DNA of 64,000 bases from Nostoc sp. 'Peltigera membranacea cyanobiont' 210A (GCF_002246015.1 NZ_NOLJ01000001.1:719748-783747); one strand, 5' to 3'; shown: positions 53,336 through 63,756, numbered from the stretch's first letter. Numbers and translations are program-made. The notes: generated by a model from the letters alone, not told the origin.

Positions 53336-55204
53336 ATGGGAATTAAAGAACAGCCTAAGTTACCTCAGTTTCGGATCGTTGCTAATATATTACTGGCAGT
53401 ATCAGGGCTATTCCTGCTCTTAAATTTATTTTTGCCTGGTTTATTTGCTTCTGGCCCTACTGGTGTTCCTTATAGCCTATTTATCCATCAAGTACAGGAA
53501 GGGGAAGTCAGCCGTGTTTCTGTTGGTCAAAACCAGATTATTTACCAATTAAAAGCAGAAAATGCCGAGCCGGCTCAAGTGTTTGCAACGACACCAATCT
53601 TTGATTTAGAGTTACCCAAACTTCTAGAAGAAAAGGGAGTTGAGTTTGCTGCTACACCGCCACCCAAAAATACTTGGTTTACAACCCTCTTGAGTTGGGT
53701 GATTCCACCACTGATTTTTATTGGTATTTGGCAGTTCTTTATTGCTCGTGGTGGTGGTGGCGGTGGCCCGCAAGGTGCGCTTTCCATTGGTAAGAGCAAA
53801 GCTAAGGTTTACGTTGAAGGCGAATCTGCTAAAATCACTTTTGCAGATGTGGCTGGGGTAGAAGAAGCAAAAACTGAGTTAGTGGAAATTGTCGATTTCC
53901 TCAAGACTCCGGCACGGTTTACGCAAATTGGCGCTAGGATTCCCAAAGGTGTGCTGTTAGTTGGCCCTCCAGGTACTGGTAAGACACTTTTAGCGAAAGC
54001 CGTAGCAGGAGAAGCAGGAGTTCCATTTTTCAGCATCTCTGGTTCTGAGTTTGTCGAATTGTTTGTCGGTGTGGGTTCTTCCAGAGTTCGGGATTTGTTT
54101 GAACAGGCCAAAAAACAAGCTCCTTGTATTATATTCATTGATGAATTGGATGCGATCGGTAAGTCTCGTAGTAGTAACGGCTTCTACGGTGGTAACGATG
54201 AGCGAGAACAAACCCTCAATCAATTACTAACTGAGATGGATGGGTTTGCGGCTGGGGATGCAACGGTAATTGTGCTAGCTGCTACTAACCGCCCCGAAGT
54301 ACTAGACCCTGCATTGCTGCGTCCAGGACGCTTTGACCGCCAAGTGTTGGTAGACCGTCCCGATTTATCTGATCGTGAAGCAATTCTCAAGATTCACGCT
54401 CAAAAGGTAAAATTAGGAGATGATGTAAATTTAAAAGCGATCGCTACTCGTACCCCCGGTTTTGCTGGCGCAGATTTGGCAAATTTGGTGAACGAAGCCG
54501 CATTATTGGCTGCGCGCAATCTGCGTGAAAAGGTTGCTCAAGAAGACTTTGCCGAAGCCATTGAGCGTGTAGTCGCCGGTTTAGAGAAGAAGAGTCGCGT
54601 GATGAACGAGACTGAGAAAAAGATTGTTGCATACCATGAAGTTGGTCACGCAATGGTCGGGGCGCTCACAACAGGAAACGGTCGTGTAGAAAAGATTTCG
54701 ATTATTCCTCGTGGGATGGCAGCTTTGGGCTACACTCTGCAATTACCAACTGAAGACCGCTTTTTGATGAATGAAACAGAACTGCGGGGTCAAATTGCAA
54801 CTCTGTTAGGTGGACGTTCCGCCGAAGAAGTTGTGTTTAACAGTATTACCACAGGTGCTTCCAACGATTTGCAACGAGCAACTGACTTGGCAGAACGGAT
54901 GGTAACAGCTTATGGTATGAGTAAAGTTTTAGGGCCATTAGCTTATCAACAAGGACAACAAGCAGCATTCCTGGGTAATGGTGGGGCTAATCCTCGACGG
55001 GCGGTAAGTGAAGACACATCCAAAGCCATTGATAGCGAAGTCAAGGAAATCGTGGAAACAGCCCACGAACAAGCCCTAGAGATTCTCAGACAGAATCGAG
55101 ACTTGCTAGAAGCGATAGCGACTCAACTCTTAGAAACAGAGGTCATTGAAGGCGAAAAACTGCACGATTTGTTGAGTCAAGTTAAACCCGTAGCTAATTC
55201 GTAA
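53336..55204 (+). CDS. ftsH: ATP-dependent zinc metalloprotease FtsH
   Basis: The 622-residue protein (start ATG 53336; TTG 53324 is an alternative) has two membrane helices (about 15-36 and 115-137) bracketing a lumenal/periplasmic domain, an AAA+ domain with Walker A GPPGTGKT (210-217), Walker [10 protein letters not shown] and the SRH with [17 protein letters not shown], and an M41 domain with the zinc site HEVGH (434-438). FtsH degrades damaged membrane proteins; cyanobacterial paralogues take part in photosystem II repair. Which paralogue this is cannot be settled by eye. Confidence 0.96.
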   Translation: MGIKEQPKLPQFRIVANILLAVSGLFLLLNLFLPGLFASGPTGVPYSLFIHQVQEGEVSRVSVGQNQIIYQLKAENAEPAQVFATTPIFDLELPKLLEEKGVEFAATPPPKNTWFTTLLSWVIPPLIFIGIWQFFIARGGGGGGPQGALSIGKSKAKVYVEGESAKITFADVAGVEEAKTELVEIVDFLKTPARFTQIGARIPKGVLLVGPPGTGKTLLAKAVAGEAGVPFFSISGSEFVELFVGVGSSRVRDLFEQAKKQAPCIIFIDELDAIGKSRSSNGFYGGNDEREQTLNQLLTEMDGFAAGDATVIVLAATNRPEVLDPALLRPGRFDRQVLVDRPDLSDREAILKIHAQKVKLGDDVNLKAIATRTPGFAGADLANLVNEAALLAARNLREKVAQEDFAEAIERVVAGLEKKSRVMNETEKKIVAYHEVGHAMVGALTTGNGRVEKISIIPRGMAALGYTLQLPTEDRFLMNETELRGQIATLLGGRSAEEVVFNSITTGASNDLQRATDLAERMVTAYGMSKVLGPLAYQQGQQAAFLGNGGANPRRAVSEDTSKAIDSEVKEIVETAHEQALEILRQNRDLLEAIATQLLETEVIEGEKLHDLLSQVKPVANS

Positions 55205-55299
55205 TTCGTAATGACGCTCCTGCGTCGCTAACGCTGCGCTAACGTAATTCGTAATTCGTACATAGAGGGACGCAGAAGATAACTTTCCGTCCCTCTGCG

Positions 55300-56520
55300 T
55301 TAAACCTCTGCGTTCCTCTGCGTTTCAGAAATGCCACTCACCGCAATGCAAACACCAGCTAGGAAAAATGCCAATCCACCCCCAATAGCACCAACAAAAG
55401 GTGTTATCTGTTGCGGCTGGGGAAATATAACGCCAAACAAACTCATCGCTAAAGCAAACCCACCAAAATACATCCCAATTCCTAATCCCGCCCACCGCTG
55501 GGGTACTAGTCCCAAAGCAAAAGGAATTGCCCCGTTGACAATTAAACTAAAGCTCGCAACGATTACCACAATTATCGGAATTTGTGCGCCCAGAGATATC
55601 ATTATCAATAACGAGGGAATGATTGCACAGATCCCACAAAGCATTGCTTGACTATTACCAATTTTAACGGCGAAGATTCCTGCTGGTATGCTGGCAATTG
55701 CGATCGCTATTCCAATCCACACCAGTTGCATATCAATATTATCAGTATTCAGTTGGGTCTTGAGTACTTTACCCAAGACATCCATGAGAAAACGGATACC
55801 CCACGCTACACCAAAACCAGTTACTAAAATCAAACCCAATTTCTCTAAGGGCAACTTTACTGTTTCTGCTTGGTGTCTATCCACTGGTACTTCTGGGGGA
55901 TTGACTAAGCGAAACACGGCTGCCGCCCCCAGCATCACAAAAGAACCAATTGCAAAGGTATAAACTGGGCCTAAACTCAGAATAAACTTGTAGCTTATTG
56001 GTTTAAAAGCTCCAATCACACCGCCTGTTAAAGTGACAAAACTTGCTGTTAAAGGTAACTGGGCTGGTTTTGAATACATCCCCAATAGGCACATAACTGG
56101 AGAGCGAAATATTGTCATTGCCAATGCCCAAGCTACCAATACTATAGGTAAGAGCGATGCCTGCGGCGGGCTATGCCTACGCATCACGGTAGTAGGCGGG
56201 ATCAAACTTACAACGCATGGTATCGCAATGAACAAAGCCGATGCGAGAATCATACCTACTGAGATGAAGGGAAACCGACTTCCTACCCAGCGCCTAGCTT
56301 GGTCTGAAAGTCCGCCCATCAATGGTTCCAGCACCGCACCCAAAGTATTTTCAACTAACACCAAGCCAACTGCCAGTGAAGCAGGAAAACCAAACTGAGT
56401 CAAAAGTTGCGGTAAATAGATATTATAAATTAACCATGAGAGGGTAATTGCTCCCTGCACAGCTGCCAACACCCAAACTTGCACCCATAAAATATTCAGA
56501 TGAGATTTCGAGGTAGTCAA
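55300..56520 (-). CDS. MFS-family transporter
   Basis: The 406-residue protein has about twelve hydrophobic helices and MFS-like signatures (GGLSDQARRWVGSRFPFI between helices 2 and 3). The substrate is unknown. Residues 113-123 (MRRHSPPQASL), in the loop between helices 3 and 4, are encoded by a dispersed repeat at 56152-56182 that also occurs at 51079-51109 and in reverse near 18146-18164. Hence a mobile repeat was inserted in frame without killing the gene. Confidence 0.85.
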   Translation of the reverse strand: MTTSKSHLNILWVQVWVLAAVQGAITLSWLIYNIYLPQLLTQFGFPASLAVGLVLVENTLGAVLEPLMGGLSDQARRWVGSRFPFISVGMILASALFIAIPCVVSLIPPTTVMRRHSPPQASLLPIVLVAWALAMTIFRSPVMCLLGMYSKPAQLPLTASFVTLTGGVIGAFKPISYKFILSLGPVYTFAIGSFVMLGAAAVFRLVNPPEVPVDRHQAETVKLPLEKLGLILVTGFGVAWGIRFLMDVLGKVLKTQLNTDNIDMQLVWIGIAIAIASIPAGIFAVKIGNSQAMLCGICAIIPSLLIMISLGAQIPIIVVIVASFSLIVNGAIPFALGLVPQRWAGLGIGMYFGGFALAMSLFGVIFPQPQQITPFVGAIGGGLAFFLAGVCIAVSGISETQRNAEV

Positions 56521-56869
56521 GTCGCTTCTCTACGAGACGCTACGCGAACGCTCCAATTAAAAATTAAAAATTATTAATTAAAAATTTCAAGACGCTCTCT
56601 ACGAGACGCTGCGCCTAGCTTGCTTCTTTGCAGGAGTACGTGGCCTCGCTAACACTACGCTATCTATCATTGTTAGCTATGTACCAAAATTAATTAATTA
56701 AAAATAGAATAATTTTTAATTTTTAACTTTTAACTTTTAATTCCAAAAAGGTCATCAGGAGATGGGAAGTGGGGATTTAAACTGCAAACTTGCTCTGCTG
56801 AAGGCAGAAAACAGAGGCTAGTATTCCTCCTGCCTCCTGCCTCCTGCCTTCTGCCTCCTGCCTCTCTTG
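56521..56869. repeat. Repeat cluster between MFS and moeB-like genes
   Basis: TTAAAAATTAAAAATTATT (56557-56575) is perfectly inverted at 56708-56726, enclosing dispersed repeats (GACGCTCTCTACGAGACGCT). CTGCCTC heptads follow at 56828-56866. No gene is present. Confidence 0.65.
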
Positions 56870-58042
56870 TTAATACTCTGGAACTGAAGGATCGATTTCT
56901 CGACTCCAAGCGGTAATTCCGCCTTTAACATTCGTCCCCACAATTCCGGCTTCCTTGAGAATAGCTAGGGCTTTTGCCGATCGCCCGCCCATCTTACAAT
57001 GAGCAATTAAGCGGTGGCCGTTCAATATTTCCTTCACCTTAGCAACGCCATTCCCATTTTCAATGTCTGGTAAGGGCACCAACACTGAACCCGGAATCTT
57101 GGCAATGTCGTACTCATGGGGGTTGCGGACATCCAGCAGTACAAAATCCTTTGCACCGCTATCCAACAACTCTTTCAAATCCTTGACGGTCATTTCTAGA
57201 CTTTCCAACTGCTGTTTTGCCTCCTCTGCCTTAGCTTGTGGAATCCCGCAGAATTCTTCGTAATCTATCAGCTTTTCAATCACTGGGCGAATCGGGTTCG
57301 GACGCAGTTTCAATTCCCGAAATTTCATATCCAAGGCGTTGTATAGCAGCAATCGCCCGCTGAGAGTGTTGCCTTGTCCCAGAATGATTTTAACAGTTTC
57401 GGTTGCTTGGATTAAACCAATAATTCCTGGCAAAATTCCCAATACGCCACCTTCTGCACAAGAAGGAACCATCCCTGGTGGTGGTGGTTCTGGAAAAAGG
57501 TCACGATAATTCGGGCCACCTTCGTAATTAAATACACTAGCTTGCCCTTCAAAGCGTAAAATTGAACCGTAGACGTTAGGCTTATTCAGCAATACGCAGG
57601 CGTCGTTAACTAGATATCTGGTGGGGAAGTTATCAGTACCATCCACTACGATATCGTAAGGTTGAATCAGCTCCAGGGCGTTTTCGGAAGTTAGACGAGT
57701 TTCGTATAAATCAACCTGACAATAGGGGTTAATCTCGTGAATGCGGTTTTTTGCCGATTCAATCTTGGGTTTACCCACCCAGGATGTCCCGTGAATTACT
57801 TGGCGTTGCAGATTAGAAGTATCGACAACATCAAAATCGACAATCCCGATGCGTCCAACACCCGCCGCCGCCAAATATAAAAGTAGTGGTGAACCGAGTC
57901 CACCTGTACCGATACACATTACACTAGCGGCTTTCAGGCGCTTCTGTCCTTCTAGACCTACTTCCGGTAAAATCAGGTGTCGGGAGTAGCGTTCGTAATC
58001 GTCTTTGGTCAACTGGATTTCGTCCAGATTGGGATTGAGCAT
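56870..58042 (-). CDS. MoeZ/MoeB-like E1 adenylyltransferase with rhodanese domain
   Basis: The 390-residue protein has an E1-like domain (1-265) with the nucleotide motif GTGGLG (45-50), NLQRQ, DGTDNFPTR and catalytic-type Cys195 in PSCAEGGVLG. A C-terminal rhodanese domain (290-388) has the active-site Cys349 in AHCKMGGRSAKA. The segment NYRDLFPEPPPPG lacks the zinc cysteines of E. coli MoeB and matches the MoeZ type that activates sulfur-carrier proteins. It lies 143 bp downstream of a JAMM protease gene, as in the CysO/Mec cysteine route of actinobacteria. Carrier identity is inferred. Confidence 0.9.
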   Translation of the reverse strand: MLNPNLDEIQLTKDDYERYSRHLILPEVGLEGQKRLKAASVMCIGTGGLGSPLLLYLAAAGVGRIGIVDFDVVDTSNLQRQVIHGTSWVGKPKIESAKNRIHEINPYCQVDLYETRLTSENALELIQPYDIVVDGTDNFPTRYLVNDACVLLNKPNVYGSILRFEGQASVFNYEGGPNYRDLFPEPPPPGMVPSCAEGGVLGILPGIIGLIQATETVKIILGQGNTLSGRLLLYNALDMKFRELKLRPNPIRPVIEKLIDYEEFCGIPQAKAEEAKQQLESLEMTVKDLKELLDSGAKDFVLLDVRNPHEYDIAKIPGSVLVPLPDIENGNGVAKVKEILNGHRLIAHCKMGGRSAKALAILKEAGIVGTNVKGGITAWSREIDPSVPEY

Positions 58043-58185
58043 AGCAGTTATGATGTGGGAAAGCGGAATATTAATCCTATCGAAAAACTGGATCTTCTTA
58101 TATATAGATAGGAGTGGGAAAGACGAATTTTCATCTGTGATAGCGGCGAAAACCGCGATGAGTGACTATCTTTAAACTAAGTCAG

Positions 58186-58644
58186 TTATTTTATATTTTC
58201 AATTTCCTCTGCTTGAAACTGATGAGTATCATCAAGGCTCCAACTTTTGAGTTCTCCAGCTTTGCCGTTTTGGACGGAAACTATTATATACGAGTATCCC
58301 TGCCAAGCGTATAGGCGATCGCATTCTGAGGGTATAGCAGGATGATCTGGGTGGGAGTGAAAAATGCCGATAATGTTGAGTGATCTGTTGCGGGCTTCCC
58401 TTTGTGTTTTTAGCATAACTTCGGGTGCGATCGTATATTGCCGTCTTTTACTTTCTGTTGTGCGTCCTCCTGGAAACTCAGCAGCCGCTTCTGTATTCCA
58501 AGCATTTTCTGTTGGCATGACTTCTACCACAGTTTTGCCCTCATTAGCCAGATAGCCCATAATTATACCACAGCACTCATCTGGATAGGTGCTTTCGGCA
58601 TGGGTGCGGATGGTTTGCAAGTGTTCTTGGCTAAGTTCAATCAT
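58186..58644 (-). CDS. JAMM/MPN-domain metallopeptidase (Mec-like)
   Basis: I choose ATG 58644 (MIELSQEHLQTI), giving 152 residues; the frame stays open to 58743, but that part runs into a dispersed repeat. All JAMM residues are present: Glu23 in PDECCG and HSHPDHPAIPSECD (His96, His98, Ser106, Asp109). Bacterial Mec-type enzymes remove cysteine from a sulfur-carrier C-terminus. It is upstream of the MoeZ-like gene on the same strand, which supports a shared sulfur-carrier pathway. Confidence 0.88.
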   Translation of the reverse strand: MIELSQEHLQTIRTHAESTYPDECCGIIMGYLANEGKTVVEVMPTENAWNTEAAAEFPGGRTTESKRRQYTIAPEVMLKTQREARNRSLNIIGIFHSHPDHPAIPSECDRLYAWQGYSYIIVSVQNGKAGELKSWSLDDTHQFQAEEIENIK

Positions 58645-59448
58645 GTCTGCGTTTGTAATTTTAGCAACTTCTAACGATTCTTGCTTAATGCGGCGTATGC
58701 TAGCAAAAACCGTAGGCGTTAGCGTACCACTCTGTGGAAGCAAGCTACGCGTAGCGTCTATCTACGACACGCTGCGCGAACGCAGAGAAGGTATCGCAGC
58801 ACAAAAAAGAAAATATATGTATTTTGTATCACTCATCAAAAGTTTTACCTACTGAGTTATGCCTTAGAGATTAGAAGAATATGAAGAATATACAAAGCTC
58901 AGTACTTGTGTATACATTTTTCAGCCAGTAATGTGAAGAGTATGCAAAGATGAGTATTTAAGTATAGACATCTAAGTATGATATTGACTATGTAGTTATT
59001 TTGAGGCTCTTGAAATATTCTCTATTTTCAAGTTAGACACCCACGGATAACAGCCCACAAGGAGGGCATGAAAATCTTTTTCCCGATTAAGAGTCAACTG
59101 TTTATTATTTTCTCTTCTAGAAGGACTTAGGCACTAGCAAAAAAACAAAAAGGATGAATTTTATTGAAGCTGAACTTTTCGATACTTAGAAGAGTGATTT
59201 TTACTCAAAAAGAATGATACAAAAAGCCTGAAATCACCAGTTATCGAAAATTCCCACGCTAATTAATTTGTACAGTTGCTTAAGACTTAGATAGTTTGAG
59301 ACTCTTAAAAAAGTATACGTAAAAACCTTGGAATCAGGTGAATATTCGAGAAATTTACTGTTCCTCAAGGGTGACGTATAAAGTATGTAGATTTTGGTGA
59401 ATTTTTGCGCTCTTAAACAGCACAATCTGCAAATTGACAACTGAAGTT
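58645..59448. other. Intergenic region with a dispersed repeat; no gene recognised
   Basis: 58700-58795 carries Nostoc-type dispersed repeats (AAGCAAGCTACGCGTAGCGT, CACGCTGCGCGAACGCAGAG). The remaining 650 bp are AT-rich. Short minus-strand frames around 59234-59622 have no domain and overlap one another; none was accepted. Confidence 0.5.
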
Positions 59449-59571
59449 AGGGACTTGCGTGAAAATAAAGTACCAATAAACCGAGTTTCGACTGCGCTCA
59501 ACTCTCGACATCTGAGGGTTGAGCGCAGTCGAAACCCGCCTGGTTGGGACACTATTAACCCGCAGATCCCT
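59449..59571. repeat. MITE-like element upstream of RTX gene
   Basis: AGGGACTTGCGTGAAAATAAAG (first 20 bases from 59449) and the end AACCCGCAGATCCCT at 59571 are imperfect inverted repeats. Inside, TTTCGACTGCGCTCAACTC pairs with GAGGGTTGAGCGCAGTCGAAA-type sequence. The 123-bp unit sits 37 bp before the RTX start and may affect its expression. Confidence 0.6.
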
Positions 59572-59608
59572 TACTGAAAAAAATGATTTAGAAAGGTAGG
59601 TAAAAGTT

Positions 59609-62600
59609 ATGGCAGATATCATTGGAACTAACGGTGATGATACCCTACAGGGTACTTATAATGAAGCGGATACGATTAAGGGTCTTACAGGCAACGATAC
59701 CATATATCCTAACGGTGACAAAGACACCTTAAGTGGTGGAGGCGGCAATGATAAATTTGTTTCCAGCGGCACTGCTATCATCATCGATTTTGGTGGTGTA
59801 GGTAAAGGGACAAACCCGACAGCAGCAGTCATAGCCGAAGTGGACACCCTAGAATTCCAGGGCGATGGCTCCAGTGCCCAAAATCTGTTGTTGACCCAAA
59901 AAGGCAACAATCTGGAAATCAGCTTTGCAGGGGATGCTTATATAACGAGGTTTTTTGATGCCCCAGTCATCCTGCAAAACTTTGCTCTGGAAAACCTGGA
60001 TAACCTCAGCAAATCTACAGGGGCCACTGTAGACTTGGGCAATATCCTGTTTTCTGGACAAACTAACACTATAGATAGCTTTGATGTCTTCAATGCTAAC
60101 TCCACTCAAAGCACTATCTTCCACTTGAATACAGTCACTTTTCTTAACGACCTCAACAATAATGTTAGCGGCTTTGACAACTCAAATGATGTCATCAATG
60201 GTCAGGGCGGGAATGACCTCATTGACGGCTTAAGTGGCAACGACATACTCAGAGGTGGTGCGGGCAATGACTCCCTCATTGGTGGTGTGGGGAATGATAT
60301 TCTCGTTGGCGGTACGGGTAATGACTCTTCCACAGGTAATCACTCCCTCGTGGGTGGTGCAGGCAATGACTCCCTCATTGGTGGTACTGGTAACGATTAC
60401 TTAAATGTTGAATTTTCAACAGGCGATAATACCCTCAACGGTGGCATTGGTGATGATACCTTGGATGCTGGGGCAACATCCGGGAATAACTTACTTTCTG
60501 GGGGCGATGGCAATGATTCTCTCTCTACTTCTAACGCTTATAGCAGCTTCAACCCTAACATCTATTACCCCTCCTCAGGTAATAACACCCTCAATGGTGG
60601 CGCTGGTGATGATACCTTGAATGCTCAGTCTCCATCAGGGAATAACTTACTCTTTGGAGGCGATGGCAATGATTATCTCTCCACCTCTGGAATTACAACT
60701 TATAGAGGAGACCCTAATTTTAAGGCATCAGGCAATAACACCCTCAACGGTGGTGCTGGTAACGATACCTTGAATGCTGGCATTTCAACAGGCAATAACT
60801 TACTCTCTGGGGGTGATGGTAATGATTCTCTCTCCATATCTGGCGATAGTGTTAACTATAGCGGTCGAGAGTTTTATTACCTTTCTTCAGGCAATAACAT
60901 CCTCAACGGTGGCGCGGGTGACGATACATTGACTGCTGATTATTCAACAGGCAATAACTTCTTCTCTGGCGGTGATGGCAATGATTTCTTCTATTTAAGT
61001 ACCACATCCTCAGATACTCCCCTCTCTGATTTAGCAATTCAAACGATAGATGGGGGAGCAGGTGACGATTTGTTATCCGTTGATTACAGTTTCGGTACAG
61101 CGGGTATTTCAACGACATTCAATGCCACTACAAACAAGGTAGAAATTACGGCGGGCACATATGGGGTTAGTTACAAGAATATCGAACGATTGAATATCTT
61201 AGGTACAGCCTATGATGACAATATTGTGGGAAGCAGTGCGAACGATACGCTCTCTGGGGGGTATAGTGGCAAAGATACAATCGATGGGGGAGCAGGTGAC
61301 GATCTGTTGTCCGTTGATTACATCTACAGCAATCCTACAGGGGGGATCGCAACAACATTCAATGCCACTACTAACATTGGATTAATTACGGCGGGCACAA
61401 ATCAGGTTAACTACAAGAATATCGAACGATTAAATATCTCAGGTACAGCTTACGACGACAATATTGTTGGCAATAATGGAAACGATACACTCTCAACAGG
61501 CAATAGTGGCAAAGATACGATAGATGGGGGTGAGGGTGACGATGTATTGTCCGTTGATTACATCTCCAATGTCAATATTACAAAGGGTATCGCAACGACA
61601 TTCAATGCCACTACTAACATTGGATTAATTACGGCGGGCACAAATCAGGTTAACTACAAGAATATCGAACGATTAAATATCTCAGGCACAGGTTACGACG
61701 ACAACATTCTGGGAAACAGTGGGAACGATACGCTCTCCGGGAGCAATGGCAAAGATACGATTATTGGCGGTGCAGGTAATGATATCTTGGCAGGTGGGAG
61801 TGGGGAGGACACCCTAACTGGTGGCGCGGGCAATGATAAATTTGTTTATAGCTTGAGCGACAGCTACTATGACGGCGCTAACACTGATATTATCACCGAT
61901 TTCGGTGGCATAGGTAAAGGTTCAAATCCCTCAGCAACCGTGATTGACTCCTTAGATACTTTGCAATTTATAGGTTTCACTGCTCAAAATCTGCAATTAA
62001 CTCAAAATGGTAACAACTTAGAAATTACCTTTGAAGGTTTCGTTCATGACAGCAAAGTTATTCTGCAAAACTTCAAGTTAGAAAACCTGGATAATCTGCC
62101 AGCAACTTCTTCACGACCAGCTATTGGCAATATCCTGTTAAATGGACAAACCAGTATCAGCGATAGTTTTGATGTGTTTGATGCTGATTCCACTCAAACT
62201 ACTGTGTTCAACAGAAACACTGTTACTTTCCTGAATGACCTGGATAACAACATTACAGGTTTTGACAACTCTAATGATGTCATCAATGGTCAGGGGGGTG
62301 ACGACATCATCGACGGCTTGAATGGTAATGACCTGCTCAGAGGTGGTGCGGGAAATAACACCTTAGAAGGAGGTATTGGTGACGATACCTTGAGTGCTAT
62401 CAGTTCAACAGGCGATAACCTTCTGTCTGGGGGCGATGGGAATGATTCTCTTGATATCTCTGGCAGGATATTCAGCGACCAATCTAACAGATTCGGCAAT
62501 TTTGACTCTCGCTCATTAGGCAATAATACTCTCAATGGAGGTGTAGGTAACGATACCTTGAATGCTAGCGGTTCAAAAGGTGATAACCTACTCTCTGGGG

Positions 62601-63715
62601 GCGATGGTAATGATTCCCTTGATATTTCTGGCAGCTACAGTTTCTCCTTCCCTGGCTACTCCTACGACTCTCGCTCCTTGGGGAATAACACCCTAGAAGG
62701 AGGTACGGGTGACGATCGCTTGAGTGCCGGTGGTTCAAAAGGCGATAACCTGCTTTTTGGGGGCGATGGTAATGATTCTCTTGATATCTTTGGCTCTTAC
62801 AGCTACTACTACGCCGAATCCAAGGACTCACGATCGGAGGGCAATAACACCCTAGACGGAGGTGGGGGTGACGATCGCTTGAGAGGTGCTGGTTTAACAG
62901 GTGATAACCTGCTCTCTGGAGGCGATGGCAATGATGAGCTTGATATCTCTGGTGACTACTACAGCTCCAACTCTAACGACTACTCCGACTCTCGATCATC
63001 TGGTAATAATACTCTAGAAGGAGGCGCTGGTGACGATCGCTTGAGCTTTAGCAATTCAAAAGGCGATAACCTTCTGTCTGGGGGCGATGGCAATGATTCC
63101 TTTAATCTAATCATTAATTCCATAGATACTGACCTGTCTGATTTAGTGACTCAAACGTTAGATGGGGGTAATGGTGACGATTCGTTGTTCACCATTTACA
63201 ACTATGCTGCTGGGGGAATTACTTCGACATTCAATGCTACTACTAATACTGGCTCAATTACGGTGGGCTTGTATCGAGTTAACTACAACAATATCGAACA
63301 ATTAAATATCTCAGGTACGAGCTATGATGACAATATTGTTGGCAGCAATGGCAATGATATCCTTTTTGGTATAGAGGGTAATGACAGCCTAATTGGAGGG
63401 GATGGGACTGATACCTTTGGTTTCTATAATTACAATGGGGGTGTTGACACTATTTATGACTTCAACGCCACTAATGAATTAATTCAGGTATATGCTACTG
63501 GTTTTGGTGGCGGGTTATCACAAGGTTCACTTCAGACAAGTCAGTTTACCATTGGAACATCTGCAACAACAAGCAATCAACGATTTATCTACGATTTTGA
63601 TACAGGTGCATTGTCTTTTGACCAGGACGGCAGTTCATCTGCGTTTACTCAGGTAAAATTTGCACAACTATCTGCTGGACTGTCACTAACTGAAAAGAAT
63701 TTTGTGCTTGTTTAA
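59609..63715 (+). CDS. Giant modular RTX calcium-binding protein
   Basis: The 1368-residue protein, start MADIIGTNGDDTLQG after a GAAAGGTAGG site, has no Sec signal. RTX nonapeptides recur throughout ([20 protein letters not shown]). Two copies of a longer module (about 50-215 and 745-910) share VILQNF(A/K)LENLDNL, SFDVF(N/D)A(N/D)S and VTFLND. Four copies of an FNATTN...YKNIERLNISGT module (about 500-700 and 1205-1260) intervene. The C-terminus (DYFDFDTGALSFDQDGSS-like end) resembles type I export signals of RTX proteins. It is probably secreted; an enzymatic domain is not visible. Confidence 0.88.
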   Translation: MADIIGTNGDDTLQGTYNEADTIKGLTGNDTIYPNGDKDTLSGGGGNDKFVSSGTAIIIDFGGVGKGTNPTAAVIAEVDTLEFQGDGSSAQNLLLTQKGNNLEISFAGDAYITRFFDAPVILQNFALENLDNLSKSTGATVDLGNILFSGQTNTIDSFDVFNANSTQSTIFHLNTVTFLNDLNNNVSGFDNSNDVINGQGGNDLIDGLSGNDILRGGAGNDSLIGGVGNDILVGGTGNDSSTGNHSLVGGAGNDSLIGGTGNDYLNVEFSTGDNTLNGGIGDDTLDAGATSGNNLLSGGDGNDSLSTSNAYSSFNPNIYYPSSGNNTLNGGAGDDTLNAQSPSGNNLLFGGDGNDYLSTSGITTYRGDPNFKASGNNTLNGGAGNDTLNAGISTGNNLLSGGDGNDSLSISGDSVNYSGREFYYLSSGNNILNGGAGDDTLTADYSTGNNFFSGGDGNDFFYLSTTSSDTPLSDLAIQTIDGGAGDDLLSVDYSFGTAGISTTFNATTNKVEITAGTYGVSYKNIERLNILGTAYDDNIVGSSANDTLSGGYSGKDTIDGGAGDDLLSVDYIYSNPTGGIATTFNATTNIGLITAGTNQVNYKNIERLNISGTAYDDNIVGNNGNDTLSTGNSGKDTIDGGEGDDVLSVDYISNVNITKGIATTFNATTNIGLITAGTNQVNYKNIERLNISGTGYDDNILGNSGNDTLSGSNGKDTIIGGAGNDILAGGSGEDTLTGGAGNDKFVYSLSDSYYDGANTDIITDFGGIGKGSNPSATVIDSLDTLQFIGFTAQNLQLTQNGNNLEITFEGFVHDSKVILQNFKLENLDNLPATSSRPAIGNILLNGQTSISDSFDVFDADSTQTTVFNRNTVTFLNDLDNNITGFDNSNDVINGQGGDDIIDGLNGNDLLRGGAGNNTLEGGIGDDTLSAISSTGDNLLSGGDGNDSLDISGRIFSDQSNRFGNFDSRSLGNNTLNGGVGNDTLNASGSKGDNLLSGGDGNDSLDISGSYSFSFPGYSYDSRSLGNNTLEGGTGDDRLSAGGSKGDNLLFGGDGNDSLDIFGSYSYYYAESKDSRSEGNNTLDGGGGDDRLRGAGLTGDNLLSGGDGNDELDISGDYYSSNSNDYSDSRSSGNNTLEGGAGDDRLSFSNSKGDNLLSGGDGNDSFNLIINSIDTDLSDLVTQTLDGGNGDDSLFTIYNYAAGGITSTFNATTNTGSITVGLYRVNYNNIEQLNISGTSYDDNIVGSNGNDILFGIEGNDSLIGGDGTDTFGFYNYNGGVDTIYDFNATNELIQVYATGFGGGLSQGSLQTSQFTIGTSATTSNQRFIYDFDTGALSFDQDGSSSAFTQVKFAQLSAGLSLTEKNFVLV

Positions 63716-63756
63716 TCGTAATTAGATTCTCTAATCGTTAAACGACACGGGCTGCG

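Noticed and set aside
59234..59622. Three overlapping minus-strand frames upstream of the giant RTX gene
   Set aside because: They cross the inverted-repeat element, conflict with one another and show no family.
59609..63715. Possible CRISPR or satellite in regular GGxGGxND coding repeats
   Set aside because: The periodicity is 27 bp in one open frame and encodes RTX nonapeptides.
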